From: an uncultured Rhodospirillaceae bacterium
GTDB taxonomy: Bacteria > Pseudomonadota > Alphaproteobacteria > Reyranellales > Reyranellaceae
NCBI GenBank assembly: GCA_945952105.1
Contig: CAMFGZ010000014.1
Location: forward strand, 62,001 to 126,000
Length of the DNA stretch: 64,000 nt
Direction: 5' to 3'
The notes beneath the pieces were generated by a model that was not told the origin of the DNA, did no database searches, and was given only the letters and a program-made list of their open reading frames with translations. Positions within the stretch are counted from its first letter, which is position 1. Each line of letters begins with the position of its first letter. Below are positions 16,633-25,546 of this stretch, one piece after another. The translations under genes and the position numbers were made by a program.

Positions 16633-17997
16633 ATGGACGGGCAGGACGAGACGCTATCGACCGCGCTTGCGGCCGCTTCGACGACCCGCGATGTCAGGAT
16701 CGCCGCGGGAAGCCTCGGCGCCGTACCTGCCGTGCTGAAACGCAGTGCTCCCGCCAGCCGCTACGTCATCGTTGCCGACGATCAAACCTGGGCCGCGGCC
16801 GGTGCCCGCGTGCTGTCGCTTCTGAACGCGGACGGGCTTGCGACATCGGATCCTGTGATTCTGGAAGGCCAGCCGCGTGTTAAGGCGAGTGCTGAGACGG
16901 CGCGGCGCCTCGCGGCGTCGGTGCAGGCCGAGTCCGCCCTGCCGGTCGCTGTCGGGTCAGGCGTCATCAACGATCTCGTGAAGTACGCCGCCGAGCTGGC
17001 CGGCACGGCCTATGCCTGCGTGCCGACGGCGGCCTCGATGGACGGTTACGCCGCCTCGGGCGCTGCCCTGCGCGACGGCGGCTTCAAGCGCACCTTCGCC
17101 TGCGCGGCGCCTGTCGCGATTGTGGCCGATCTCGACGTGATCGCGACGGCACCGGCCGCGATGGCCGGCTGGGGCTATGGCGACCTGGTGGGCAAGATCG
17201 TCGCGGGCGCCGATTGGATCTTGGCGGATGCCCTGGGCGTCGAGGCGCTCAATCCGGGTCCCTTCGCGATGGTGCAGGACAATCTCGGCGACTGGCTGGC
17301 CGATCCGGGCGGCGTGCGGCGAGGAGAAGCGGGGGCGCTCGGCGGGCTGATGCACGGTCTCGTCATGTCGGGGCTCGCCATGCAGGCGCACGGCAACTCG
17401 CGACCGGCCAGCGGCAGCGACCACCAGTTCGCGCATCTCTGGGAAATGGAAGAGGTGGCGGTCGGCGGCGTGCCGGTCTCGCACGGCGCCTGTGTCGGTA
17501 TCGGCTGCCTGTCGATGCTCGCGGCGTACGAATGGCTCCTCGGCCGGGACCTGTCGCACCTCGACCCGATCGAGTGCGCCGCCATGTTGCCGGCACCTGC
17601 GACGCTCGACGCGGAAGTGAAGGCATCATTCCCACTGTCCTTCATGGCCGAGAATGCCTCGGTGGAGGTCGTCGCCAAGTCGGCAGAGCCACAGGCCGTC
17701 GAAAAGCGCCTGGAACTGCTGGTGCGCGAATGGCCTCGGATCGCCGCCGGACTGCGCGGACGCCTGCCGGAGCCAAAGACGGTGCGACGCTGGCTGGAAG
17801 CGGTTGGCGCACCGGCGACAGCGGAGGCGATCGGCGTCTCGCGCAACAAGCATGCACGCGACTATGCGCGGGCGCGTCTCATTCGCCGGCGGTTCACCGG
17901 CCTCGACGTGCTGCACGAGATTGGATTGTTGGATGTCGCGGTGGCCGAGATGTTCGGCGCCAGCGGATTTTGGAGAGAGTCCCGGGCCGTGGCCTAG
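16633..17997 (+). CDS. egsA: sn-Glycerol-1-phosphate dehydrogenase (EgsA/AraM-like)
   Basis: A 454-residue member of the iron-containing dehydrogenase fold specific for glycerol-1-phosphate/dihydroxyacetone phosphate. It shows PVAVGSGVINDLVKYAA (NAD-binding GSG), VPTAASMDGYAASGA and three probable metal ligands: D184 (GYGDLVGK), H264 (GSDHQFAH) and H284 (VSHGACVG). These match the D-H-H set of AraM. It begins the plus-strand operon, 30 bases before ugpB, and faces the SorC-type operator. In bacteria this enzyme is uncommon outside Gram-positives and polyol loci; here it may oxidise a phosphorylated polyol released from an imported diester. Confidence 0.87.
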   Translation: MDGQDETLSTALAAASTTRDVRIAAGSLGAVPAVLKRSAPASRYVIVADDQTWAAAGARVLSLLNADGLATSDPVILEGQPRVKASAETARRLAASVQAESALPVAVGSGVINDLVKYAAELAGTAYACVPTAASMDGYAASGAALRDGGFKRTFACAAPVAIVADLDVIATAPAAMAGWGYGDLVGKIVAGADWILADALGVEALNPGPFAMVQDNLGDWLADPGGVRRGEAGALGGLMHGLVMSGLAMQAHGNSRPASGSDHQFAHLWEMEEVAVGGVPVSHGACVGIGCLSMLAAYEWLLGRDLSHLDPIECAAMLPAPATLDAEVKASFPLSFMAENASVEVVAKSAEPQAVEKRLELLVREWPRIAAGLRGRLPEPKTVRRWLEAVGAPATAEAIGVSRNKHARDYARARLIRRRFTGLDVLHEIGLLDVAVAEMFGASGFWRESRAVA

Positions 17998-18026
17998 GCG
18001 ACCGGTTCGACAAAGGGAGGGGTGAG

Positions 18027-19355
18027 ATGGAGAGGACGAGACGGACACTGTTCGGTGGATTGCTGGCCCTCGGGCTGATGACGGGGCTTGCCGCTCCATC
18101 GGTCGCGCAGCAGCGAACCGAGATCCAGTTCTGGCATGCCATGGGCGGCGTGCTGGGCGAGCGGGTCGACGAGATCGTGAGCCGCTACAACGCCTCGCAG
18201 GCGAAGTACACCGTGGTCGCCACCAACAAGGGCAACTACGACGAGGTGATCAACGGCACCATCGCCGCCTATCGCGCCAAGAAGGCGCCGCACCTCGTGC
18301 AGATCTACGAGCGCGGCTTCATGACGATGCTGCTGTCGGACGCGATCGTGCCGGTGCAGGACCTGCTGACCGAGAAGAAGAAGCAGATCGACTGGGCGGA
18401 CTTCATCAAGCCGGTCGCCAGCTACTACCAGTACAAGGGCAAGCTGATGACCATGCCCTTCAACTCCTCGGCGCCGATCCTCTGGTACAACAAGGAGCAT
18501 TTCGAGAAGGCGGGCTACAGCGCGCCGGCCGAGACGTGGCAGGAACTCGAAAAGCAGCTCTATGCGATCAAGAGCAAGGGCATCGCCGATTGCGGCTCGT
18601 CGCTTGCCGGCGACTTCTTCTGGAGCCTGATCGAGAACTACAGCACCGTGAACGACCAGCCGTTCGGCACCAGGGCCAACGGCTATGACGGGCTCGACAC
18701 CGTCTTCGTCTACAACAAGACGAAGGTCGTCCAGCAGGTGACGCGCCTCAAGAAGTGGATCGACGACGGCATCATGCAGATCGCCGGTCAGGGCCTCAGC
18801 CCCGAGCAGCTCTACACCTCGGGCAAGTGTTCCACGTTCTTTGCCTCGACCGCGGCGCACGGCAGCGTCGAACGCAACGCCAAGATCAAGTGGAGTGCGA
18901 CCTATCTTCCGTGGGAGGAGGGCACGACGCCGCGCAACAGCAGCATCGGCGGGGCCACGATCTGGGCGCTGAAGGGCCAGAAGGCCGAGGACTATGACGG
19001 CGTCGCCGACTTCCTCGCCTTCGTCGCCAGCCCCGACCTGCAGGTCTGGTGGAGCAAGGTGACAGGCTATGTGCCGATCACCAACAAGGCCTACCAGGTC
19101 GCCAAGGCCGAGGGCTATTACAAAGAGAACCCCACCCGCGAGATCGCCATCCTGCAGCTCAACCGCGGCACGCCCACGGCCAATTCGCAGGGCTTCCACT
19201 TCGGCAACTACACGCAGTCGACCTTCGCGCTGCGCCAGGAAATGGAAGCCGTGTGGGCCGGCAAGAAGAAGCCGCAGGAAGCGCTCGACGACGCGGTGCG
19301 CCGCGGCAACGAGATCCTGCGGCAGTTCGAGAAGATCTATGCAGGCAAGTACTAG
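18027..19355 (+). CDS. ugpB: UgpB-like ABC transporter substrate-binding protein
   Basis: A 442-residue periplasmic protein with a Sec signal peptide (FGGLLALGLMTGLAAPSVAQ). IQFWHAMGGVLGERVDEIV, NKGNYDEVINGTIAAYRA and HLVQIYERGFMTMLLSDAI closely match the opening of UgpB, which binds glycerol-3-phosphate and glycerophosphodiesters. The ATG at 18027 is preceded by GGGAGGGG. Its 3' end overlaps the permease gene by 17 bases. The substrate may be a different phosphodiester, given the neighbouring glycerol-1-phosphate dehydrogenase and FGGY kinase. Confidence 0.92.
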   Translation: MERTRRTLFGGLLALGLMTGLAAPSVAQQRTEIQFWHAMGGVLGERVDEIVSRYNASQAKYTVVATNKGNYDEVINGTIAAYRAKKAPHLVQIYERGFMTMLLSDAIVPVQDLLTEKKKQIDWADFIKPVASYYQYKGKLMTMPFNSSAPILWYNKEHFEKAGYSAPAETWQELEKQLYAIKSKGIADCGSSLAGDFFWSLIENYSTVNDQPFGTRANGYDGLDTVFVYNKTKVVQQVTRLKKWIDDGIMQIAGQGLSPEQLYTSGKCSTFFASTAAHGSVERNAKIKWSATYLPWEEGTTPRNSSIGGATIWALKGQKAEDYDGVADFLAFVASPDLQVWWSKVTGYVPITNKAYQVAKAEGYYKENPTREIAILQLNRGTPTANSQGFHFGNYTQSTFALRQEMEAVWAGKKKPQEALDDAVRRGNEILRQFEKIYAGKY

Positions 19356-20322
19356 CCTTGCCGAGAAATCGTTGCCGGCGGCGGTCCCCGCGACCTCCCG
19401 CCGGCGACGTGCGGCCGGTGCGGGCGGGACCGCGGGATTAAAACGCGCCCACTATCGCAACTCGCGCCTGCCGCTCCTGTTGTTGCTGCCGCAGCTCCTG
19501 ATACTGCTGCTGTTCTTCTTCATTCCGGCAGTGCGGGCGCTCGTCCAGGCCTTCGTGATCACCGATCCGTTCGGCAACAGCGTCCAGTTCGTCTGGTTCG
19601 ACAATTTCCGCGCCCTGCTCGCGAGCCCCGAATATCGCGATTCCATCTGGGTTACGGTCTGGTTCACGCTGACCCAGAACGTCCTGACGATCGGTGTCGC
19701 GGGCCTCCTGGCCTTTGCGACCGACCGCGTGATCCGCGGCCGCGGCCTCTACCGCTCCGTCGTACTGCTGCCTTACGCCATCGCGCCGGTGATCGCCGGA
19801 ATCCTCTGGGCCTTCCTGTTCAACGCCCATGTGGGTCCGCTGGCCTATGTGCTGAAGGCGCTGGGCATCGCCTGGGACCCGAGCCTCAGCGGCTTCGATG
19901 CCTTCATGCTGGTTACCGTCGCCGCCGCCTGGAAGCACATCTGCTACGACTATATCTTTCTAGTGGCGGCACTTCTGGCGGTGCCGCCGTCCCTGCTGGA
20001 GGCCGCGGCCGTCGATGGCGCGGGTCCTGGCCTGCGCTTCTACAAGATCGCGTTGCCCATGATCGGGCCGACCGTTTTCTTCCTCGTGGTGATGAACTTC
20101 GTCTACGGCTTCTTCGAAACCTTCGCCATCGTCGACGCGGTTACGCGCGGCGGGCCGGGCGGGGCCACCATGATCCTCGTCTACAAGGTCTACCAGGACG
20201 GGTTCGTCCACATCGATCTCGGCTCCTCGGCGGCCCAGTCGGTGCTGCTGATGATCTTCGCCGTGGCGCTTACCCTCCTGCAGTTCCGCTATGTCGAGCG
20301 GAACGTGAACTACGACGTCTGA
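19339..20322 (+). CDS. ugpA: UgpA-like ABC transporter permease
   Basis: A 327-residue inner-membrane permease with six hydrophobic segments, starting LPLLLLLPQLLILLLFFF. The EAA loop that contacts the ATPase is LLEAAAVDGAGPGLRFYKIALP. The ATG at 19339 lies inside the end of ugpB; about 40 arginine-rich residues precede the first helix. It is followed one base later by ugpE. Together they form the channel of a MalFG-type importer. Confidence 0.92.
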   Translation: MQASTSLAEKSLPAAVPATSRRRRAAGAGGTAGLKRAHYRNSRLPLLLLLPQLLILLLFFFIPAVRALVQAFVITDPFGNSVQFVWFDNFRALLASPEYRDSIWVTVWFTLTQNVLTIGVAGLLAFATDRVIRGRGLYRSVVLLPYAIAPVIAGILWAFLFNAHVGPLAYVLKALGIAWDPSLSGFDAFMLVTVAAAWKHICYDYIFLVAALLAVPPSLLEAAAVDGAGPGLRFYKIALPMIGPTVFFLVVMNFVYGFFETFAIVDAVTRGGPGGATMILVYKVYQDGFVHIDLGSSAAQSVLLMIFAVALTLLQFRYVERNVNYDV

Positions 20323-20323
20323 C

Positions 20324-21244
20324 ATGATCGAGCGCACGCGCGGCCTCGACATTGCCTGCCACGGAGTCCTGATCCTGGGCGGACTTCTCGTTTGCGTACC
20401 GATCTACTTCGCCTTTGTCGTCGGCTCGCACACGGTGGGCGACGTGTTGGCCGTGCCGCCACCGTGGCTGCCCGGACGGGAGTTCTTCGAGAATGCCCGC
20501 ACGGCCTGGACAAAGGGCAATCTGGGGCGATTGCTGTTCAACTCGCTGGTCGTCGCCGTCGGCATCACGGTGGGCAAGATCGCGGTGTCGCTGCTCTCGG
20601 CCTTTGCCATCTCCTATTTCCGCTTCCGCTTCCGGATGGTGGCCTTCTGGCTGATCTTCGCGTCGCTGATGCTGCCGGTCGAGGTCCGCATCCTGCCGAC
20701 CTACGAGGCCGTGGCCAACGTGGCGCTGCCGCTGCAATGGGCGCTCGACGCGCTCGATGTCGGCCGCTGGATAGGGGCGCTGACGGGCCGGACGGTCGAG
20801 ATCGGCCTCGAATGGAACATGATGAATAGCTACAGCGGCCTGATCCTTCCGCTGATTGCCTCGGCCACGGCAACTTTCCTGTTTCGCCAGTTCTTCCTCA
20901 CGGTGCCGGAGGAGCTCTGCGAGGCAGCGCGCATCGACGGCGCCTCGCCGTTGCGCTTTTTCTGGCACGTGCTGCTGCCGCTCTCGGTCTCGAACATGGT
21001 CGCGCTGTCCATCATTCTTTTCCTCTACGGCTGGAACCAGTATCTGTGGCCGTTGCTCTTCACCACGGACAAGGACATGGCGACCGCTGTGATCGGCCTG
21101 AAGCACCTGATCCCGCAGTCGGATTCGGAACCGGCCTGGAACGTGGCGATGAACGCCGCGCTGCTGGTGATGCTGCCCCCGGCGCTGGTCGTCGTGGCGC
21201 TGCAGCGCTGGCTCGTGAAGGGGTTGGTCGACAGCGGCAAGTAG
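20324..21244 (+). CDS. ugpE: UgpE-like ABC transporter permease
   Basis: A 306-residue inner-membrane permease, second half of the heterodimeric channel. ELCEAARIDGASPLRFFWHVLLP is its EAA loop and FLYGWNQYLWPLLFTTDKDM its last-helix region, both as in UgpE/MalG proteins. An insertion of about 35 residues in the middle (ALDALDVGRWIGALTGRTVE) is longer than in E. coli UgpE. The ATG at 20324 starts one base after the ugpA stop. No ATPase gene (ugpC/malK type) follows. Confidence 0.92.
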   Translation: MIERTRGLDIACHGVLILGGLLVCVPIYFAFVVGSHTVGDVLAVPPPWLPGREFFENARTAWTKGNLGRLLFNSLVVAVGITVGKIAVSLLSAFAISYFRFRFRMVAFWLIFASLMLPVEVRILPTYEAVANVALPLQWALDALDVGRWIGALTGRTVEIGLEWNMMNSYSGLILPLIASATATFLFRQFFLTVPEELCEAARIDGASPLRFFWHVLLPLSVSNMVALSIILFLYGWNQYLWPLLFTTDKDMATAVIGLKHLIPQSDSEPAWNVAMNAALLVMLPPALVVVALQRWLVKGLVDSGK

Positions 21245-21257
21245 GAGAGAGCAAGAC

Positions 21258-22010
21258 ATGGTGCTGATCGTCGGCCATCGCGGCGCGCGCAACCTCTGGC
21301 CCGAGAACAGCCTGACGGGCTTCGTGAAGACGCGCGATCTCGGCATCGATGGCGTCGAATTCGACGTCCACCTCTCGCGAGATGGCGAGATGGTGGTGAT
21401 TCACGATCCCTCGCTGGAGCGGACGACCGAGGGCAGGGGCCCCGTCGCGGAACGGACGGCGGCGGAACTTGCCGCGACCCGCTTGCGCGATGGCGACGGG
21501 GAGGGCGTGCCGACGCTCGATGCCGTACTCGACGTCTATGCTGGCAGCGCGATGGAACTGCACATCGAGATCAAGACCGACTTCCTCGGCCGCCCCTATC
21601 CGGGACTGGAGGCGAAGCTGCTCGATTTGATTGCGCGGCGCGGGCTGCAGCAGACGGCGATCCTGACCTGTTTCGTCCCCGAGATATTGGAAACGGTGCA
21701 CCACCTCTCTCCCCGTCAGCGCGTGCTGGGGTCGCTCGACCGTCGATCAGCCGAACTGATGGGTGGGCTGGACGGCGCTCTCGCCCGCTTCGGCAGGATC
21801 GCGGACTGCGTGGTCGCCGTCGAAAAGGGGCTGCTGGCCGACAGTCTGGATCTCTGCCGCCGGAGCCTGGGGGCTGACCGTCTGGGAGCCTGGGTGCCCA
21901 ACGAGCCGGAGGACATCGCCTTCTGGCTCTCTCAGCCCATCCGGCGCATCACCACCGATCGGCCCGATCTCGCCCTTGCGGCCCGCTCGGCCGCATCGTC
22001 CGGTAGATGA
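21258..22010 (+). CDS. ugpQ: Glycerophosphodiester phosphodiesterase
   Basis: A 250-residue cytoplasmic GDPD-fold enzyme that splits glycerophosphodiesters into an alcohol and glycerol phosphate. IVGHRGARNLWPENSLTGF gives the catalytic HRG and PEN motifs; GVEFDVHLSRDGEMVVIHD gives the E-x-D metal ligands and second histidine; HIEIKTD provides the later acid. It is last of the dehydrogenase-ugpBAE operon, 13 bases after ugpE, with an AGGAGAG ribosome site. This position argues that the transporter carries a glycerophosphodiester. Confidence 0.94.
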   Translation: MVLIVGHRGARNLWPENSLTGFVKTRDLGIDGVEFDVHLSRDGEMVVIHDPSLERTTEGRGPVAERTAAELAATRLRDGDGEGVPTLDAVLDVYAGSAMELHIEIKTDFLGRPYPGLEAKLLDLIARRGLQQTAILTCFVPEILETVHHLSPRQRVLGSLDRRSAELMGGLDGALARFGRIADCVVAVEKGLLADSLDLCRRSLGADRLGAWVPNEPEDIAFWLSQPIRRITTDRPDLALAARSAASSGR

Positions 22011-22164
22011 CGGTCGCTCGATCTTCGCGGCGGCTGCCGCCCCGGCGATGGTGGCGCTTTAGCAATGGACGCTAACATCTACTGATATATCGCGTATATT
22101 GTGTCCGCACACGTGACGAATCGCGAAGGATGGTGTATCGAAATCGAAGGGTTGAGATACGGAC
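22011..22164 (+). promoter_or_regulatory. Probable promoter region of the cellulose operon
   Basis: A gap of 154 bases between ugpQ and the first cellulose gene. It starts with GGCGGC-T-GCCGCC (22029-22041), a short hairpin without a T-tract, then turns AT-rich. TATATT at 22095-22100 could serve as a -10 element but no good -35 is visible at the right distance. Position alone suggests the bcs promoter. Confidence 0.3.
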
Positions 22165-22608
22165 ATGGCGATCAAGAACAACGACGACGTCTCCCATCTC
22201 CTGGATGCGACAGGTCGCACCGGCACGCCCTATCGGGAATTCGAAAGCTCGGCGGATCAAATGTCAGCACCCCTGATCGATGCAATATTCGGCAAGGACG
22301 CGCCCATTCCCGACCGGGAAGAGGTGCCGTTGGGCATTTCGCAGGCACCCGGGCACGATCTCCTTGCCGACGTTTTCGACCGGACCCCAGCCCCGCCCGT
22401 GGTGCTCGGCGGTGATCGGGGAGGGTGGCGCGATCCGGCACCCCGGCCTCAGCCGATCGCGGCCATGCGTGCGCCGGCAGCGGCATCGGCTGGACCCGTA
22501 AGGTCGCTGGGCGACATTCGCCGCATCATCACCCGGCCGGTCGAGCAGGCGGCGAGCCCCCCCTCGAACGACAGTCTCAACGGACTATTCGACCGACTGG
22601 CACGTTGA
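22165..22608 (+). CDS. Small BcsR/BcsP-like cellulose accessory protein
   Basis: A 147-residue protein opening the cellulose operon. The N-terminus (DDVSHLLDATGR, then GTPYREF) resembles the BcsR domain, in which an acidic start is followed by L-rich helix and Y-x-E/D. The C-terminal half is proline- and alanine-rich and looks disordered. Three copies of a short motif [LI]-x-x-[IVL]-F-[GD]-[KR] occur at residues 38-44, 67-73 and 138-144. Its stop overlaps the bcsQ start (TGATG). In BcsD-containing operons a proline-rich scaffold (BcsH or BcsP class) partners BcsD, and this protein could fill that role; that is inference. Confidence 0.7.
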   Translation: MAIKNNDDVSHLLDATGRTGTPYREFESSADQMSAPLIDAIFGKDAPIPDREEVPLGISQAPGHDLLADVFDRTPAPPVVLGGDRGGWRDPAPRPQPIAAMRAPAAASAGPVRSLGDIRRIITRPVEQAASPPSNDSLNGLFDRLAR

Positions 22609-23384
22609 TGTCGGTCGTCTGCTTTTGCTCGCCCAAGGGAGGTGTCGGCAAGACCTCCCTCAGCATCAACGTGGCGGGCGTACTGGCGCGGTCGGGCCTG
22701 CGGGTGCTGGTGGTCGATCTCGACGTCCAGAACTCGATGCGGCTGCATGCCGGCATCCAGCTCGCCGACGACCGCGGCTGGGCGCCTTGCCTCGTCCACG
22801 GCCGCTCCATCCGCGAGGGTGTCCTGACGGCCGGCACCAATCTGCTCGTGCTCCCGTTCGGTCAGGTGAATGCGTCGGAACTCCATGCCGTGACCGACCA
22901 TCTCGCCCGCAACGGCGACTGGCTGGCCCACACGCTGGCCCCCTTCATCGAGCGCGGTTTCGTCATCGTCATCGACACGCCGCCCGGCCCGTCGGTTTTC
23001 CTCGAGCAGACCCGAGCGATCTCGACGCTCGACATCGTCATCCTGCAGGCCGACGCCACCTCCGTGTCCCTGCTGTCGACGGTGGAAACGCAGAGCTTCC
23101 TCGGGGCAAGACAGGCGGGTAGCGCGCGCCAGGTGCGCTATGTGTTCAATCTCGTCGACATGCGTCGCAAGCTGACACGAGAAGTTCTCACACTGCTGCG
23201 GCGCAGGCTCGGCCCGTCGATGATCGGGATCGTGAACTATGACGACAGCTTCGGCGATTCCGTGGCCCACCAGCAACTGCTGGTCGACCGGGCGCCGGTC
23301 AGCAAGGCGGCGGCCGACGTGCGCGGTGTGGCCGCGGCGGTCCAGGGACTTCTTGTTTCCAGCGGGGATCCGGGGCTGACATGA
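22608..23384 (+). CDS. bcsQ: BcsQ, MinD/ParA-like ATPase of cellulose synthesis
   Basis: A 258-residue SIMIBI ATPase. It has the deviant Walker A SPKGGVGKTS (K10, K15), VVDLDVQNS, and IVIDTPPGPS as Walker B-like strand. BcsQ works with BcsR/E in placing or activating the synthase at the inner membrane. The ATG at 22608 overlaps the stop of the preceding gene, and its own stop overlaps the bcsA start (ATGA), so translation is coupled. A longer in-frame opening to 22425 is ignored because homology starts at MSVVCFCSPKGG. Confidence 0.92.
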   Translation: MSVVCFCSPKGGVGKTSLSINVAGVLARSGLRVLVVDLDVQNSMRLHAGIQLADDRGWAPCLVHGRSIREGVLTAGTNLLVLPFGQVNASELHAVTDHLARNGDWLAHTLAPFIERGFVIVIDTPPGPSVFLEQTRAISTLDIVILQADATSVSLLSTVETQSFLGARQAGSARQVRYVFNLVDMRRKLTREVLTLLRRRLGPSMIGIVNYDDSFGDSVAHQQLLVDRAPVSKAAADVRGVAAAVQGLLVSSGDPGLT

Positions 23385-25546
23385 CCTCTGCCAGCGACGT
23401 GCTGCCGAACGAAACGCGGCCTGTCTCGATGGTCACGAGGCTCTTCTATCTGCTGGTTTCGATCGTCGCCCTGGTGCCCGCCGCCTTCGTCATCATCACA
23501 CCGTTCGATCTCCAGACGCAGGCCATCTTTGCCGTCTTCACGGCCGCGATCTTCCTGCTGGTCAACCGCTTCAAGAGTCGCACCGCAACCCTGGTCATCG
23601 TCTCGCTGTCGGCGATCGTCTCGACCCGCTATCTGTGGTGGCGAACGACCGAGACGCTGGGCTTCATCGATCCGTTCGACATGATGTTCGGCTACGGCCT
23701 CTACGCTGCCGAGGTCTATGCCTGGATCGTGCTGATGATTGGCTATTTCCAGGTTCTGTGGCCGCTCGAGCGGCAGCCGGCGCCGCTGCCGGCCGACGTC
23801 AAGGAATGGCCCACGGTCGACGTCTTCATCCCGACCTACAACGAGAGTCTCGATGTCGTGAAGCCGACCGTTCTGGCGGCGATGGCGATGGATTACCCGG
23901 CCGACAAGTTCAAGGTCTACATTTTGGACGATGGCCGCCGGCCGGAATTCAAGCGCTTCGCCGAGGCGGCGGGCTGCGGTTATCTGATCCGTCCGTCCAA
24001 CGAGCATGCGAAGGCCGGCAACATCAATCACGCCCTGACGATCACCAAGGGCAAGCTGATCGCCATCTTCGACTGCGACCATATCCCGACGCGGGCCTTC
24101 CTGCAGATGACTGTCGGCTGGTTCCTGCGCGACCGCAAGCTCGGCATGCTGCAGACGCCGCATCATTTCTATTCGCCCGATCCGTTCGAGCGCAATCTCG
24201 GCACCTTCGGCCGCGTGCCCAACGAGGGCCAGCTCTTCTACGGCCTGATCCAGCCCGGCAACGACTTCTGGAACGCGACCTTCTTCTGCGGCTCCTGCGC
24301 GGTGTTGAGTCGCGAGGCGCTCGACGAAGTGGGCGGCATCGCCGTCGAGACGGTGACCGAGGACGCCCACACCTCGCTGCGCATGCATCGCAAGGGCTGG
24401 AACACGGCCTATCTTCGGTGGCCTCTGGCGTCCGGCCTGGCGACAGAGCGGCTCTCGATCCACATCGGCCAGCGCATGCGCTGGGCGCGCGGGATGATCC
24501 AGATTTTCCGCACCGACAATCCGCTGCTGGGGCGCGGCCTGACCTTCGGCCAGCGCATCTGCTACCTCAATGCGATGATGTACTTCCTGTTCCCGGTGCC
24601 GCGCTTCGTCTTCCTGACAGCGCCGGTGGCGTATTTGCTGACCTCGCAGAACATCATCGTTGCGAGCGCGCTCATGGTGATGGCCTATGCCGGCCCGCAC
24701 ATGTTCCACACGCTCTGTACGCAATCGCGGCTCGACGGAAAGTACCGCTATTCGTTCTGGGGCGAGATCTACGACAACGTGCTGCTGTTCCACATCATGG
24801 GGCCGACGCTACTGGCGCTGATCAACCCGAAGGCCGGCAGCTTCAACGTGACCAGCAAGGGCGGCGTGCTGGAGAAGGAGCTCTACGACACGCCGATCAT
24901 GCGGCCGCTGATGATCCTCGCGGTGGTGCTGCTGGGAGCGATCGGTGTCGGTGTCTATCGCCTGCTGTTCACCGAGCTGTTCCCTGGCGACGCACCCGTG
25001 CTCTGGATGAACCTGTTCTGGTGCTTCTACAGCGCCTTCACCGTCTTTGCCGCCCTGGCCGTCGGGCGGGAGAGGCGGCAGGTCCGTGCACAGCCGCGCG
25101 TGCGGATCAGACAACCGGTCGCGCTCTATTTCGACGGCCGGCGCTCGTTGCTCGGCCGGACGGAGGACCTTTCGCTGGGCGGCGGCCTGTTGCGCATGGA
25201 CGACGTCGCGACCGACGTGACGATCAACGAAGAAGTGTTCATCAACTTCGAGCAGATCGAGGGCGACTCCGGCGTTCCCGCACGCGTCGTCGCGGTCAAA
25301 GGGCGCGAAGTGCGCCTCGAATTCATGCCCCAGTCGCTGGACGACGAACGTACGATCGTCAGCGCCGTGTTCGGGCGCGCCGATGCCTGGCTGAACTGGG
25401 ACGACCGGCCGCCGGATACAGTCGGCAAGTCACTGGTCGACCTGTCGGGTGCCATTCGGGGACTAGCCGGCATGGCGTTCCGCAACATGCGCCGGTCGCG
25501 GGAGACAGTACAGCAACCGCTGGCGGCGCCGTCGAGGCCGGCGTGA
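23381..25546 (+). CDS. bcsA: Cellulose synthase catalytic subunit with PilZ domain
   Basis: Polymerises glucose from UDP-glucose into beta-1,4-glucan and extrudes it through its own membrane channel. The protein has 721 residues. Membrane helices lie at the N-terminus (about 20-125) and after the GT2 domain. Catalytic motifs are VFIPTYNESLD, DxD in IFDCDH (about 227-232), TED (about 326) and QRMRW (about 364). A C-terminal PilZ domain begins near 565, with the R-x-x-x-R box (QVRAQPRVR) and DLSLGGG needed for cyclic-di-GMP binding, so activation by this nucleotide is expected. Start and stop both overlap neighbours. Confidence 0.97.
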   Translation: MTSASDVLPNETRPVSMVTRLFYLLVSIVALVPAAFVIITPFDLQTQAIFAVFTAAIFLLVNRFKSRTATLVIVSLSAIVSTRYLWWRTTETLGFIDPFDMMFGYGLYAAEVYAWIVLMIGYFQVLWPLERQPAPLPADVKEWPTVDVFIPTYNESLDVVKPTVLAAMAMDYPADKFKVYILDDGRRPEFKRFAEAAGCGYLIRPSNEHAKAGNINHALTITKGKLIAIFDCDHIPTRAFLQMTVGWFLRDRKLGMLQTPHHFYSPDPFERNLGTFGRVPNEGQLFYGLIQPGNDFWNATFFCGSCAVLSREALDEVGGIAVETVTEDAHTSLRMHRKGWNTAYLRWPLASGLATERLSIHIGQRMRWARGMIQIFRTDNPLLGRGLTFGQRICYLNAMMYFLFPVPRFVFLTAPVAYLLTSQNIIVASALMVMAYAGPHMFHTLCTQSRLDGKYRYSFWGEIYDNVLLFHIMGPTLLALINPKAGSFNVTSKGGVLEKELYDTPIMRPLMILAVVLLGAIGVGVYRLLFTELFPGDAPVLWMNLFWCFYSAFTVFAALAVGRERRQVRAQPRVRIRQPVALYFDGRRSLLGRTEDLSLGGGLLRMDDVATDVTINEEVFINFEQIEGDSGVPARVVAVKGREVRLEFMPQSLDDERTIVSAVFGRADAWLNWDDRPPDTVGKSLVDLSGAIRGLAGMAFRNMRRSRETVQQPLAAPSRPA

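Noticed and set aside
17214..18026. Upstream extension of the ugpB frame by 271 codons
   Set aside because: It runs inside the dehydrogenase gene in another frame; the signal peptide and ribosome site fix the ugpB start at 18027.
22029..22041. Hairpin GGCGGC-T-GCCGCC after ugpQ as a terminator
   Set aside because: The loop is one base and no T-tract follows, so termination is not supported.
23635..25542. Upstream extension of the bcsB frame
   Set aside because: It lies within bcsA in a different frame; BcsB starts at the GTG overlapping the bcsA stop, just before a signal peptide.
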